The notes under the pieces were generated by a model. The model saw nothing but the letters and a program-made list of their open reading frames with translations, had not been told where the DNA came from and searched no databases. A program made the position numbers and the translations under genes. A stretch of 64,000 nt of DNA from Novosphingobium sp. FKTRR1 (GTDB lineage Bacteria > Pseudomonadota > Alphaproteobacteria > Sphingomonadales > Sphingomonadaceae), in assembly GCF_020404405.1 (NCBI RefSeq), contig NZ_JAIZDA010000004.1, positions 248,001-312,000 of the forward strand, written 5' to 3'. Below are positions 1 to 7,897 of this stretch, one piece after another; the first letter of the stretch is position 1; each line of letters starts with the position of its first letter.

Positions 1-156
1 GGCATGCTGGGCGCGTATGGCGCGGCGATGAAGACGGCCTTCAATGGCTTTGATGCCAATGAAGTGTTCGTCGTCAGCGATGAGCCAATGGCAAGCCAGT
101 ATCGTGGCGACCGCCGCGACTCGCGCGTCAGTGACAATGTGGTTTCGTTGCGCTGA
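1..156 (+). CDS. C-terminal end of an unidentified protein, cut by the window edge
   Basis: Reading frame 1 is open from base 1 to a TGA at 154-156, giving the last 51 residues of a protein that begins outside the window. The visible part is rich in small residues at first, then acidic, then basic (a cluster of Arg and Asp near residues 36-43), and ends VVSLR. I recognise no domain. An inverted repeat starts 3 bases after the stop. It has no T-tract, so it is not a convincing terminator. The frame could be spurious, but its GC-rich third positions match neighbouring genes. Confidence 0.5.
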   Translation, partial: GMLGAYGAAMKTAFNGFDANEVFVVSDEPMASQYRGDRRDSRVSDNVVSLR

Positions 157-158
157 TT

Positions 159-183
159 GTCACACTATCATTGATAGTGTGAC
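159..183. repeat. Perfect inverted repeat, 11-bp arms, 3-nt loop
   Basis: Arm GTCACACTATC (159-169) and its exact complement (173-183) flank ATT. It lies directly after the first gene and its right arm runs into the CRP-like site. It is AT-richer than its surroundings. It could be an operator or the stem of a factor-dependent terminator. Confidence 0.65.
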
Positions 184-193
184 CTGGATCACA
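178..193. promoter_or_regulatory. CRP-like binding site TGTGA-N6-TCACA
   Basis: TGTGA (178-182), six bases, then TCACA (189-193) is an exact match to the classical Crp/Fnr-family CRP consensus. It lies 126 bp before the preferred start of the next gene (319), a suitable place for an activator or repressor. Which sphingomonad regulator would bind is not visible here. Confidence 0.5.
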
Positions 194-318
194 ATTACGG
201 GCCAGTGCTTAGGTGTGCTGGCCCGTAACTTGTTTAATTATTGAAGCCGTTCATCGTTATTTTACTTACTTCCGCGCAGGTGGCCTATAAACAGGCAAAA
301 GCTGCGATGGAGGGAACG

Positions 319-1077
319 ATGTTCGCTTCCCGGCAACGGGCACGATTTGGCAAGCGCGAGGTCTTTAAACCGGACGAGCCGGTTACGGATGCGGCTGCCG
401 AGATGCCGCATCTGGCCGAGGCGTCAGACAGCTATCGCGTGCTCCCCGAACCACCAGCGGTTCCCGGCGGTCTTGCCGGCCCGGTAGGGCTTGCACAATG
501 GGTTGCCCATGCAGACGTCTTGCAGCGGCTTGGTCCGCATGTGGGCGACACTGCCGAACCTCTGCCCGAACCCGGTGATCATGACCGCAAGGTATTTGCT
601 TCCTACATCTCGCAAGAGGCCCTCCGCACCGGGCTTGAGGACGAACTGCTCAGGCGGCACGGACACAATGCCATCCGCCCGTTCTACGTGTTCGGCGAAG
701 GGGTGTTCAATACAGCGGTAGGGCGCTGGCTCGTCGAAGCACTTGGTTTGATGCCCTATGATGCGTGGAACACCACCTACCTTCCGCTCGATGCGCCGAC
801 GGCGGCAGCCATGCGCCTGCCCTATCATCCGCGCGCTTCGATCGCGCGGGTTGATGCGGTGATCCACGAACGGTTGGATGAGCAGCGCCAGCGCTATGAA
901 GCGGCGCTCGATCAGTGCGTGGCAGCGCTGCAGGCGGGCTGGGACGACGCACGGGTCGACCGCTTCGTCGCCTGGCGCGATGCACTGCGCGATGAAGTGC
1001 TTGCTTACGCCGAACAGCTCAAGCCTATGGTGGTCGGGCTGATCGCCGAGGTGCAGGAAAAGAGCACCCGGATCTGA
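319..1077 (+). CDS. Uncharacterised protein of 252 residues
   Basis: I do not recognise this family. The start at 319 is preferred because GGAGGG lies at 309-314. The frame is open upstream to a TTG at 241, which would add 26 residues. The product has a charged N-terminus, a Pro/Gly-rich stretch at about residues 45-60, an aromatic central part around residues 125-165 and a mostly helical, charged C-terminal third (about residues 175-250) with coiled-coil character. No signal peptide or membrane segment is visible. It stands alone, downstream of a CRP-like site and convergent with the nitroreductase gene. The coding frame is convincing; the function is unknown. Confidence 0.7.
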   Translation: MFASRQRARFGKREVFKPDEPVTDAAAEMPHLAEASDSYRVLPEPPAVPGGLAGPVGLAQWVAHADVLQRLGPHVGDTAEPLPEPGDHDRKVFASYISQEALRTGLEDELLRRHGHNAIRPFYVFGEGVFNTAVGRWLVEALGLMPYDAWNTTYLPLDAPTAAAMRLPYHPRASIARVDAVIHERLDEQRQRYEAALDQCVAALQAGWDDARVDRFVAWRDALRDEVLAYAEQLKPMVVGLIAEVQEKSTRI

Positions 1078-1095
1078 CCCGACCGGCTTGAAGGC

Positions 1096-1815
1096 TCAGC
1101 CCTGCTTGTCAAAGCCGACAAAGCGGGTGGCCTCGGCCACGCTCTTGCGGTTGGAGATCACAGTGTTGGCAGGAAATGTCTCATCGGGCCAGCCCAGCGC
1201 GATGCAGATCATGATCACCTGATCCTCGGCAATCCCGGCATGTTCGCGTACCACCGGGCTTTGCATGATACCCTGGCTGTTGATCACGCAGCCCAAACCG
1301 CGCGACCATGCGGCATTGACGATGGCATTGGTCACCGCGCCGCAGTCGAATGGCGCGATGTCGCTGCCGTGCAATTCGCGGTCGTAAGTCACGATGATCG
1401 AGACCGGCGCATCGAATTGGCGGAAACCCCGCAGTACCCAGTCGAGCCGCCCATCCTTGTCCTCGCGGGCGATGCCCATCACGCCGAACAGTTGTTTGGC
1501 AACTTCGATCTGGCGGGCACGATGTTGCGGGCCCTGTACGGCGTCCTTGCGGAATTCGCGCGAGTCAGGAACCCCGGCCAGATTGCGTTCGACGTTGCCG
1601 GCACGGATGCGGTCGAGCGCCTCGCCGGTTACGACGGTGAAATTCCACGGCTGCGTGTTGTGCGACGAGGGTGCGCGCAGTGCGAGCGCCAACACGTCTT
1701 CAAGCACCGCGCGCGGCACCGGCTTGTCGAGGAAACCCCTGATGCTGCGGCGACCGCGCACGATGGCGTCATAGCCAGCCATAGCATCCGGCGAAGGGGT
1801 GGTTTCCTCGGTCAT
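1096..1815 (-). CDS. Nitroreductase-family FMN oxidoreductase
   Basis: A 239-residue protein of the nitroreductase superfamily, dimeric FMN enzymes that pass electrons from NAD(P)H to nitroaromatics, quinones or related acceptors. Visible signs are RRSIRGF at about residue 22 (FMN phosphate binding), the family hallmark SSHNTQPWNF at about residues 51-60, and a C-terminal Gly/Cys segment near GLGCVINSQG followed by ALGWPDE. The length fits the family. The start at 1815 has GGAGG 8 bases upstream. A 38-nt palindrome overlaps this ribosome-binding site, suggesting local repression. The physiological substrate cannot be told from sequence. Confidence 0.9.
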   Translation of the reverse strand: MTEETTPSPDAMAGYDAIVRGRRSIRGFLDKPVPRAVLEDVLALALRAPSSHNTQPWNFTVVTGEALDRIRAGNVERNLAGVPDSREFRKDAVQGPQHRARQIEVAKQLFGVMGIAREDKDGRLDWVLRGFRQFDAPVSIIVTYDRELHGSDIAPFDCGAVTNAIVNAAWSRGLGCVINSQGIMQSPVVREHAGIAEDQVIMICIALGWPDETFPANTVISNRKSVAEATRFVGFDKQG

Positions 1816-1824
1816 CGCTGCATC

Positions 1825-1862
1825 CTCCGTTTCGTTTCATCGATCGATTAAACGAAACGGAG
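1825..1862. promoter_or_regulatory. 38-nt near-perfect palindrome over the nitroreductase ribosome-binding site
   Basis: Arms of 13 bp (1825-1837 and 1850-1862) are exact complements. The 12-bp centre is itself palindromic except for its outermost pair, so 18 of 19 pairs match. In the minus-strand transcript the 3' arm supplies GGAG of the Shine-Dalgarno. It could be a TetR-type operator or, if transcribed, a hairpin hiding the ribosome-binding site. Confidence 0.65.
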
Positions 1863-1872
1863 AGCAGGGCAA

Positions 1873-1901
1873 GACCCGCGTCGCCGTGCGCGACGCGGGT
1901 C
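1873..1901 (-). terminator. Strong hairpin after the TonB-dependent receptor gene
   Basis: Perfect 12-bp arms (GACCCGCGTCGC and complement) with a 5-nt loop lie 14 bp past the stop of the receptor gene. The minus strand continues TTGCCC, so the U-tract is weak. It is a likely terminator separating the receptor from the nitroreductase gene. Confidence 0.6.
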
Positions 1902-1914
1902 GTAAGGGTGGCGA

Positions 1915-4830
1915 TCAGAACTTCGCGCGGAAACCGGCGTAGAACGACGTGCCGATGGCCTCGGTCGGGTAAGTGCTGAAGCCAAGATCCGGCTTCTGGT
2001 TGAACAAGTTGGTCACACCGCCATAGAACTCGAACTTCTCGTTGACCCGCAACGCACCATAGACGTTGTGGACCGAACGGGCCTTCACGAAGGCATATTC
2101 GGGGGCGACGTAGCTAGTGTTCTTGTACTTATCGAGCGTATAACGGCGTGTCTTGTCGAACCATGACCAGTTATAGTTCAGTGTCACCGGACCGCTGGCA
2201 TAGCTGAGGGTGGTATAAGCCTGATATTTCGGTGAGAAATAGTCGTACTGACCCAGTTCGTCGGTCGGATCGGCACCGGGAACGCCGACCTTGCTCAACT
2301 TGTCGAGGTAGTTACCCACCACACGCAGCTCGAATTGGCCGATCTTGGACAGTTCGAACCGGTAGGTGAGGTTCACGTCGAGACCGGCGGTCTTGAAGCT
2401 GGCAACGTTCTGCGGTTGCAGCGCGAAGCTGGTGATCAGGCCGGTGCCCGTGGCGCGGGTGATGTTGGCGCAGAACTGGTTGTCGATCGTGGGCGAGTCG
2501 ACGCAAAGTTCCGACAGTTGCTGCGCCGTGACGGTGTTGATCGCCTGCTTCAGCTTGATGTCGTACCAGTCGACCGAGATCTGCAGGCCACGGATGAAGC
2601 TGGGCTGCAGCACGATGCCTGCGGTCCAGGTATTGGCGACTTCTGGCGTCAGCTTGCTGTTGCCGCCTGCCACGCCCGCGATGTTGGTCGTGCGGGTATC
2701 CTCGAAATTGGCGATCTGGTCAGGCGTCAGACCGGCCTTTGACAGGATCGCCTGGCAGTTGGCCGTGCGTGTGGACTTGCCGAGGCCAAGGTTGCTGGGA
2801 AGGCAAGGGTCATCGAAGAAGGCGTAAGTCTGTGAAGCGGCGCCGAAAAGTTCGGAGATATTGGGCGCCCGCACCGCGCGTGACACCGTGCCACGGAAAC
2901 GGATGTCGTTGATCGGTGCCCAATTGGCATCGACCTTCCAGGTGGTGGCATGGCCGGTGGTCGAGTAGTCGGCGTAACGCAATGCTGCGCTCAGATCGAG
3001 CACCTTGAAGAACGGTACGTCTCTGAGCAGCGGCAGATCGAGTTCGCCGAAGGCTTCCTTCACATCGAAGCTGCCATTGGACGGGAGCAGCTTGTTCGAG
3101 AAGGTGAGTCCCTGGACCTCCAGCGCATCGGGTTGGAACCGCGAACTTTCCTTGCGGTATTCGCCACCGACGGCAAATCCGATCGGACCACCCGGCAAAC
3201 GCAGGAACTTGGCCGTGTCGCCGCTCAGCGAGGCGTTCACGACATTCTGGCGGATGCGTGAATGCTCGGTCGTGTTGGCACGGATGAAGTTCAGGGCGGC
3301 CTGCGAGCTGACGCCTTCGCCGAACAGGTTGAACGGTACGCACTCGCCCGGCTTGAAGGTGGTGTGCGCTGCTGCGGTGGGATCAAGGTTGACGCGGCAG
3401 GTCGGCCGCCCGGTTGCAGGATCGGTCACCGCGTCGATCGCGGCGTTCCAACGGTCGGTATAGCGGTCGTTGATGAAGTTGTTGGTGACGTCGGTCTGGC
3501 CGAACACCCAGCTTACATCATAGTGCAGGTTGGAGCTGAGATCCCCCCGCGCGCCAAGCACGCCGCGCACTGTCTCGCGCTTGATGCTTTCGCCGCGCTG
3601 CCCCAGATCGAAGTTGTCGCGGGTCACCAGAACACCGCCCATATCGGGGGAGATGGCATTCTGGATCGCGGTCGGGATGAACGGATTGTCACCCGGCACG
3701 AACATGTAATAGTCGAACGTCGGCTGGGCGAGCGAGTACGCCTTGATGTTGGCGTACTTCAGTTCGCTGTAAACCTCGATGCTATCCGACAGGTTGAACG
3801 TGCTGAACATGTTGACGATATGGCGCTTGATCGATGGGCGCAGATCGTTGGCGTAGTCCGATACCAGCGTGTCATCGCTGCCTTTCGAATAGCCGCCGGG
3901 GATTTCAGTGCCAAGGTTGTAGACCTTGCCCGTCCCGGTGAAGTCGGGAACGCCGTCGCCCGTGACATCGACCGCACCGACGCGCGAAGTCCACTCATAC
4001 CGTACGTCGGACTGCGGAATGCGCGAATAGGAACCCGGCTTGGTCTTGTCATAGTCGGGGTTGCGGAAGAACCCGACCGACGCTGTGCCGCTGTATTCCG
4101 GGCGCTGGTGCGATTCGAGCCGATCTTCCTGATTGTACTCGTACGACAGCGTGATGTTGCCACGATCGAAGTTGTGCCCGGCAGTGACAGCGATGAGCTG
4201 GTTGCCGGCATCGCCGTACTTAGAAATGCCGGATTGGCCGCGCATCGTGATGCCGCTGAACTTCTTCTTCATGATGAAGTTGACGACGCCGCTGACCGCG
4301 TCGGCACCGTAAATGGCCGAAGCGCCGCCCGTCAGGATGTCGACCCGCTCGATCAGGTCTTCGGGGATGGTGTTGATGTCGACCGATTGCGAACCGTCGA
4401 GGCCCGAGACATGGCGGCGGCCATCGACCAGCACAAGCGTGCGGTCAGTGCCAAGGTTGCGCAAGTTCAGCAGGTTGAGCCCTGTGGCACCGATGCCGGC
4501 GCGATCACCCGAATTGTCGCGCGAGGTCGACGAGCCGATCAGTGCGGGCATCGAGGTGAGGAAGTCGGTGACATTGGTGGTGCCAGCCTGAACGAGCTGG
4601 GTCGTGCCGAAGCTGACCGTCGGGCTTGCAGTGGCATAGTCGGGACGGCGAATGCGCGTGCCGGTAACGACGATGACGTCATCGCGGGCGGGAGCCTTCG
4701 CCGCGTCAGGTGCGGCCGGAGAAGGGGCGACATCTTGCGCCCATGCGGTCATCGGAAACGTCAGCGCCAAAACGCTGGCGGACATGGCAAGACGCAACGC
4801 GCGTCGGCCCTGAGGCCGGAATTCAGTCAT
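1915..4830 (-). CDS. TonB-dependent outer-membrane receptor
   Basis: A 971-residue receptor that would import a scarce substrate across the outer membrane using TonB energy. A signal peptide (residues 1-31, ending TAWAQD) is followed by a TonB-box-like VIVVTGTRI at about residue 52. A plug domain follows with LRNLGTDRTLVLVDGRR and the IERVDILTGGASAIYGADAVSGVVNFIMKK-type motif around residues 120-190 (shown here in part only). The rest is a long beta-barrel ending in the aromatic-terminated strand YAGFRAKF. It is monocistronic: hemA lies 196 bp upstream and a strong hairpin lies downstream. The substrate is not evident, and adjacency to hemA alone does not show it is haem. Confidence 0.92.
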   Translation of the reverse strand: MTEFRPQGRRALRLAMSASVLALTFPMTAWAQDVAPSPAAPDAAKAPARDDVIVVTGTRIRRPDYATASPTVSFGTTQLVQAGTTNVTDFLTSMPALIGSSTSRDNSGDRAGIGATGLNLLNLRNLGTDRTLVLVDGRRHVSGLDGSQSVDINTIPEDLIERVDILTGGASAIYGADAVSGVVNFIMKKKFSGITMRGQSGISKYGDAGNQLIAVTAGHNFDRGNITLSYEYNQEDRLESHQRPEYSGTASVGFFRNPDYDKTKPGSYSRIPQSDVRYEWTSRVGAVDVTGDGVPDFTGTGKVYNLGTEIPGGYSKGSDDTLVSDYANDLRPSIKRHIVNMFSTFNLSDSIEVYSELKYANIKAYSLAQPTFDYYMFVPGDNPFIPTAIQNAISPDMGGVLVTRDNFDLGQRGESIKRETVRGVLGARGDLSSNLHYDVSWVFGQTDVTNNFINDRYTDRWNAAIDAVTDPATGRPTCRVNLDPTAAAHTTFKPGECVPFNLFGEGVSSQAALNFIRANTTEHSRIRQNVVNASLSGDTAKFLRLPGGPIGFAVGGEYRKESSRFQPDALEVQGLTFSNKLLPSNGSFDVKEAFGELDLPLLRDVPFFKVLDLSAALRYADYSTTGHATTWKVDANWAPINDIRFRGTVSRAVRAPNISELFGAASQTYAFFDDPCLPSNLGLGKSTRTANCQAILSKAGLTPDQIANFEDTRTTNIAGVAGGNSKLTPEVANTWTAGIVLQPSFIRGLQISVDWYDIKLKQAINTVTAQQLSELCVDSPTIDNQFCANITRATGTGLITSFALQPQNVASFKTAGLDVNLTYRFELSKIGQFELRVVGNYLDKLSKVGVPGADPTDELGQYDYFSPKYQAYTTLSYASGPVTLNYNWSWFDKTRRYTLDKYKNTSYVAPEYAFVKARSVHNVYGALRVNEKFEFYGGVTNLFNQKPDLGFSTYPTEAIGTSFYAGFRAKF

Positions 4831-5026
4831 GCGAAACCCCCCTGTTGCCCCCGTTGCCGGGGTACGGTCATTTGCGACCGGACACAGTTACAAGATCCAG
4901 TTTTCCACCAGTCCGGTAACAATTGCAACATAGAGTCTAAGATTTTGTCAACCTATGGCAACTGCACCAACGGGTTAGCGGCCTGTACCGCGGTTCATAC
5001 GGATGCTGCGGCTCCTGCAGGTCGGA

Positions 5027-6247
5027 TCAGGCCGCGCGGCGCGTCTCAAGTTCCAGTCGTTCCCAGATTTCCGACAGCGCGCGCGTCAGCGATTGCATCA
5101 TCTGCTCGGTGTGCGCAGGGCCGGGGGTGAAGCGCAGGCGCTCGGTTCCGCGCGGCACGGTGGGGAAGTTGATCGGCTGCACGTAGACGCCGTATTCGGC
5201 CAGCAGGATGTCGCTGACTTTCTTCGCGCGCACCGGATCGCCGACCATCAGCGGCACGATGTGTGTGGTCGAATCCATCACTGGAAGGCCTGCTTCGCGG
5301 AACAGCTCCTTCAGCCGGGTGGCGGCGGCCTGCTGCGCCTCGCGCTCCACGCTCGATGCCTTCAGGTGACGCACCGAGGCGAGCACGCCGGCAACCAGCA
5401 CCGGCGACAGGCTGGTGGTGAAGATAAAGCCCGGCGCATACGACCGGATGACGTCGATGATCCGGTTGTCTGCAGCGATATAGCCGCCCATCACGCCGAA
5501 TGCCTTGCCCAGCGTGCCTTCGATGATGTCGATGCGGTGGGCGGCTTCATCACGATCAGTGATACCGCCACCACGCGGACCGTACATGCCGACGGCGTGG
5601 ACTTCGTCGATGTAGGTCAGCGCATTGTACTTTTCGGCAAGGTCGCAGATCGCATGGATCGGCGCGACGTCGCCCTCCATCGAATAGACCGATTCGAACG
5701 CGATCAGCTTGGGCAGTGCGATGTCGGTTTCAGCCAGCAACTGCTCAAGGTGTTCAAGATCGTTGTGACGGAACACCTTCTTGTCGGCGCCCGAGTTGCG
5801 GATGCCCGCGATCATGCTGGCGTGGTTCAATTCGTCGGAAAAGATCACGCAGCCTGGGAGGATCTTGGCCAGCGTTGAAAGCGTGGCATCGTTCGAGACA
5901 TAGCCCGAGGTGAACAGCAAAGCGCCTTGCTTGCCATGCAGATCGGCCAGTTCGTGCTCAAGATCGACGTGGTAGTGCGTGTTGCCGCCGATGTTGCGGG
6001 TGCCGCCGGAACCTGCGCCGACATCGTGCAGCGCCTCTTCCATCGCGGCGATCACCTTGGGGTGCTGGCCCATCGCCAGATAGTCGTTCGAACACCATAC
6101 CGTGATCGGCTTGGGCCCGTTGTGACCGGCAAAGCAGCGCGCGTTGGGATAGGCGCCCTTGTTGCGCAGGATATCGATGAAAACGCGATAGCGTCCTTCG
6201 GAATGCAGACGATCGATCGCGGAATCGAAAACCTGGTCGTAATTCAC
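5027..6247 (-). CDS. hemA: 5-aminolevulinate synthase
   Basis: A PLP-dependent alpha-oxoamine synthase of 406 residues that condenses glycine with succinyl-CoA to 5-aminolevulinate, the first step of tetrapyrrole synthesis by the C4 (Shemin) route typical of alphaproteobacteria. Visible: the N-terminal [17 protein letters not shown] motif, [40 protein letters not shown] and the PLP-lysine motif [10 protein letters not shown] at about residues 242-251. The start is a GTG with AAGGAG a few bases upstream. AL synthase is distinguished from biotin (BioF) and KBL homologues by the START-type [11 protein letters not shown] region and the N-terminal extension. It appears to be transcribed alone. Confidence 0.95.
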   Translation of the reverse strand: MNYDQVFDSAIDRLHSEGRYRVFIDILRNKGAYPNARCFAGHNGPKPITVWCSNDYLAMGQHPKVIAAMEEALHDVGAGSGGTRNIGGNTHYHVDLEHELADLHGKQGALLFTSGYVSNDATLSTLAKILPGCVIFSDELNHASMIAGIRNSGADKKVFRHNDLEHLEQLLAETDIALPKLIAFESVYSMEGDVAPIHAICDLAEKYNALTYIDEVHAVGMYGPRGGGITDRDEAAHRIDIIEGTLGKAFGVMGGYIAADNRIIDVIRSYAPGFIFTTSLSPVLVAGVLASVRHLKASSVEREAQQAAATRLKELFREAGLPVMDSTTHIVPLMVGDPVRAKKVSDILLAEYGVYVQPINFPTVPRGTERLRFTPGPAHTEQMMQSLTRALSEIWERLELETRRAA

Positions 6248-6314
6248 CCGCCGCTCCTTTTTCCAACTGGAGACTGTTCTGTCTCCCAGCGACGTCCTCC
6301 CCCAAAAGGTTGCC

Positions 6315-6345
6315 GCCCGGCGCAGAGGCGGGCTTTACGCCGGGC
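6315..6345 (-). terminator. Possible terminator hairpin after murI
   Basis: GCCCGGCG (6315-6322) and CGCCGGGC (6338-6345) are exact complements separated by 15 bases. Read on the minus strand the hairpin is followed by GGCAACCTTTTG, a weak U-rich stretch. It lies 89 bp beyond the murI stop and upstream of hemA. Confidence 0.35.
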
Positions 6346-6402
6346 TTGGCCGGTTTGCCAGTGGCATTTGCAACCTCGTCCGAAGGTTGGACAATTCGTC
6401 CA

Positions 6403-6415
6403 CCCCCCCCCCCCC
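6403..6415. repeat. Run of 13 cytosines between hemA and murI
   Basis: An uninterrupted C13 tract lies 19 bp past the murI stop and about 155 bp upstream of the hemA start. It is intergenic and could vary in length by slippage, or its length here may be a sequencing or assembly artefact. Confidence 0.8.
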
Positions 6416-6433
6416 ACAATCTGTCCACGCAGC

Positions 6434-7234
6434 CTAGAACCCGACGTGGCGATCGAGTCCGTATCGTGCGAGCGCCGGAGCAAGCTGGCGGGCTTCGTCG
6501 TCGTACCGGGTGAACAGCGCCGTGTCGGGCGCCGTGCGCGTGAATTCCTGCCCATCGACCAAGTGCGCGATGCGGCGCGCAATCCCGTCCGAGCCGTCGA
6601 TAAACGACACATCGGGTCCGAACGCTTCGGCAAGGTCGGCTTGGACCAGCGGGAAATGGGTACATGCCAGCACAAGCGTATCGATCCGCGCGCCATCGGG
6701 CATCGCGTGAAGCTTTGCCGCGACGCGCTGGAACACCGCAGGATCGACGTCATCGCCGCGCAGGCGCGCTTCGGCAGCGGCGACAAGTTCGGGTGCGGCG
6801 TGGCGCAGCAGGCGCTTGTCGGCCGCGAATTCGGCTTCCAGTCTGTCGACATAGCCCTGACGGATCGTCGCCTGCGTGCCGAGCAATCCGATGACACCGC
6901 TGCGGGTCATCGCCGATGCGGGCTTGATCGCAGGCACGGTGCCGACGATCGGTACTTCCAGCACCTCGCGCACCGACGCCAACGCGATTGTCGAGGCGGT
7001 GTTGCAGGCGATGCACACCAATCTTGGCCGAAAGCGTTCGGTCATGCGGCCCAACAGGCCGGAAACCCGCGCGGCGATCTGGGCTTCGCTCTTGCTGCCG
7101 TAGGGCAAACCGGCATTGTCAGCGGCATAGAGCACCGGCGCGTCGGGCAGCAACGCGCGCAGCTTGCCCAGCACGGACAACCCGCCCACGCCGGAATCGA
7201 ACAACAGGATCGGTGCGGCAGGATCGACGGTCAT
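6434..7234 (-). CDS. murI: Glutamate racemase
   Basis: A cofactor-independent racemase of 266 residues that makes D-glutamate for peptidoglycan. Both catalytic cysteines are present in their motifs: IACNTAST at about residues 72-79 and LACTHFPL at about residues 182-189. The N-terminal FDSGVGGLSVL (about residues 10-20) and the YAADNAGLPYG region are typical. The ATG at 7234 matches family length; the same frame runs far upstream but that part is antisense to plsY. It is divergent from plsY, with 81 bp between the starts. Confidence 0.95.
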   Translation of the reverse strand: MTVDPAAPILLFDSGVGGLSVLGKLRALLPDAPVLYAADNAGLPYGSKSEAQIAARVSGLLGRMTERFRPRLVCIACNTASTIALASVREVLEVPIVGTVPAIKPASAMTRSGVIGLLGTQATIRQGYVDRLEAEFAADKRLLRHAAPELVAAAEARLRGDDVDPAVFQRVAAKLHAMPDGARIDTLVLACTHFPLVQADLAEAFGPDVSFIDGSDGIARRIAHLVDGQEFTRTAPDTALFTRYDDEARQLAPALARYGLDRHVGF

Positions 7235-7315
7235 GGCGCAGGTTCTATCGACAGTGGAGGCGAAAAGGGAAGGGGGCCCCTCCCTTTTGTCGCCAAGGCA
7301 GTTTATGCACGGTGC

Positions 7316-7897
7316 ATGGATGCTCTGATCGCGCTTGTCGCTGCCTACCTGCTGGGTTCGGTGCCCTTTGGCCTGATCCTGACCCGCCTTACCGGCGCAG
7401 GCGATCTGCGTGCGATCGGATCGGGCAACATCGGTGCCACCAACGTGCTGCGAACCGGGCGCAGGGGATTGGCTGCAGCCACCTTGCTGCTCGACATGGC
7501 CAAGGGCGCAGCGGCGGTCCTGATCGTGCGGGCCTACCTTCCGGGGTTTGAGGCATTGGCCGCTGCCGGTGCGGTACTGGGCCATTGCTACCCGGTCTGG
7601 CTGCGCTTTCGCGGGGGCAAGGGCGTGGCGACGCTGATGGGGGTCTCGCTCGCACTCGCCTGGCCAATCGGATTGACCTATGCGCTCGTCTGGCTGGCGG
7701 TGCTGTTCGGCACCCGGGTATCGTCGCTTGGCGGAATGAGCGCCGCGGTGGCGGCTCCGCTGGCCGCAGTCGTGACCGGCTATGCCAACTACGCGCCCGT
7801 TCTGGCCGGACTTGCCGTGCTGGTGCTGTGGCTGCACCGCGCCAACATCGGCCGCCTGCGCGCCGGGACGGAGCCAAGGATCGGCGCGAAAGGGTGA
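7316..7897 (+). CDS. plsY: Glycerol-3-phosphate acyltransferase PlsY
   Basis: An integral membrane acyltransferase of 193 residues that uses acyl-phosphate to acylate glycerol-3-phosphate, the first step of phospholipid synthesis in the PlsX-PlsY pathway. Visible motifs: LLGSVPFG (residues 12-19), the phosphate loop GSGNIGATNVLR (about residues 36-47), GHCYPVWLRFRGGKGVAT (about residues 88-105) and a C-terminal LHRANIGRLRAGTEPRIG. Five or more hydrophobic segments are present. The stop overlaps the GTG start of dprA (GTGA), so the two are translationally coupled. Confidence 0.95.
   Translation: MDALIALVAAYLLGSVPFGLILTRLTGAGDLRAIGSGNIGATNVLRTGRRGLAAATLLLDMAKGAAAVLIVRAYLPGFEALAAAGAVLGHCYPVWLRFRGGKGVATLMGVSLALAWPIGLTYALVWLAVLFGTRVSSLGGMSAAVAAPLAAVVTGYANYAPVLAGLAVLVLWLHRANIGRLRAGTEPRIGAKG

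Noticed and set aside
4831..5026. Possible cobalamin or other riboswitch before the first TonB-dependent receptor
   Set aside because: No conserved aptamer core such as the B12 box could be found on the minus strand. Only a TTGACA-like hexamer is visible, without a matching -10.
3262..5130. 622-residue open frame on the plus strand
   Set aside because: Antisense to the TonB-dependent receptor and its upstream region. It is open because of GC-rich third codon positions; the product has no domain logic, while the minus strand encodes a complete receptor.
5927..7315. Long plus-strand frame in front of plsY
   Set aside because: Antisense to hemA and murI, and merely in frame with plsY. The plsY start at 7316 fits family length and topology.
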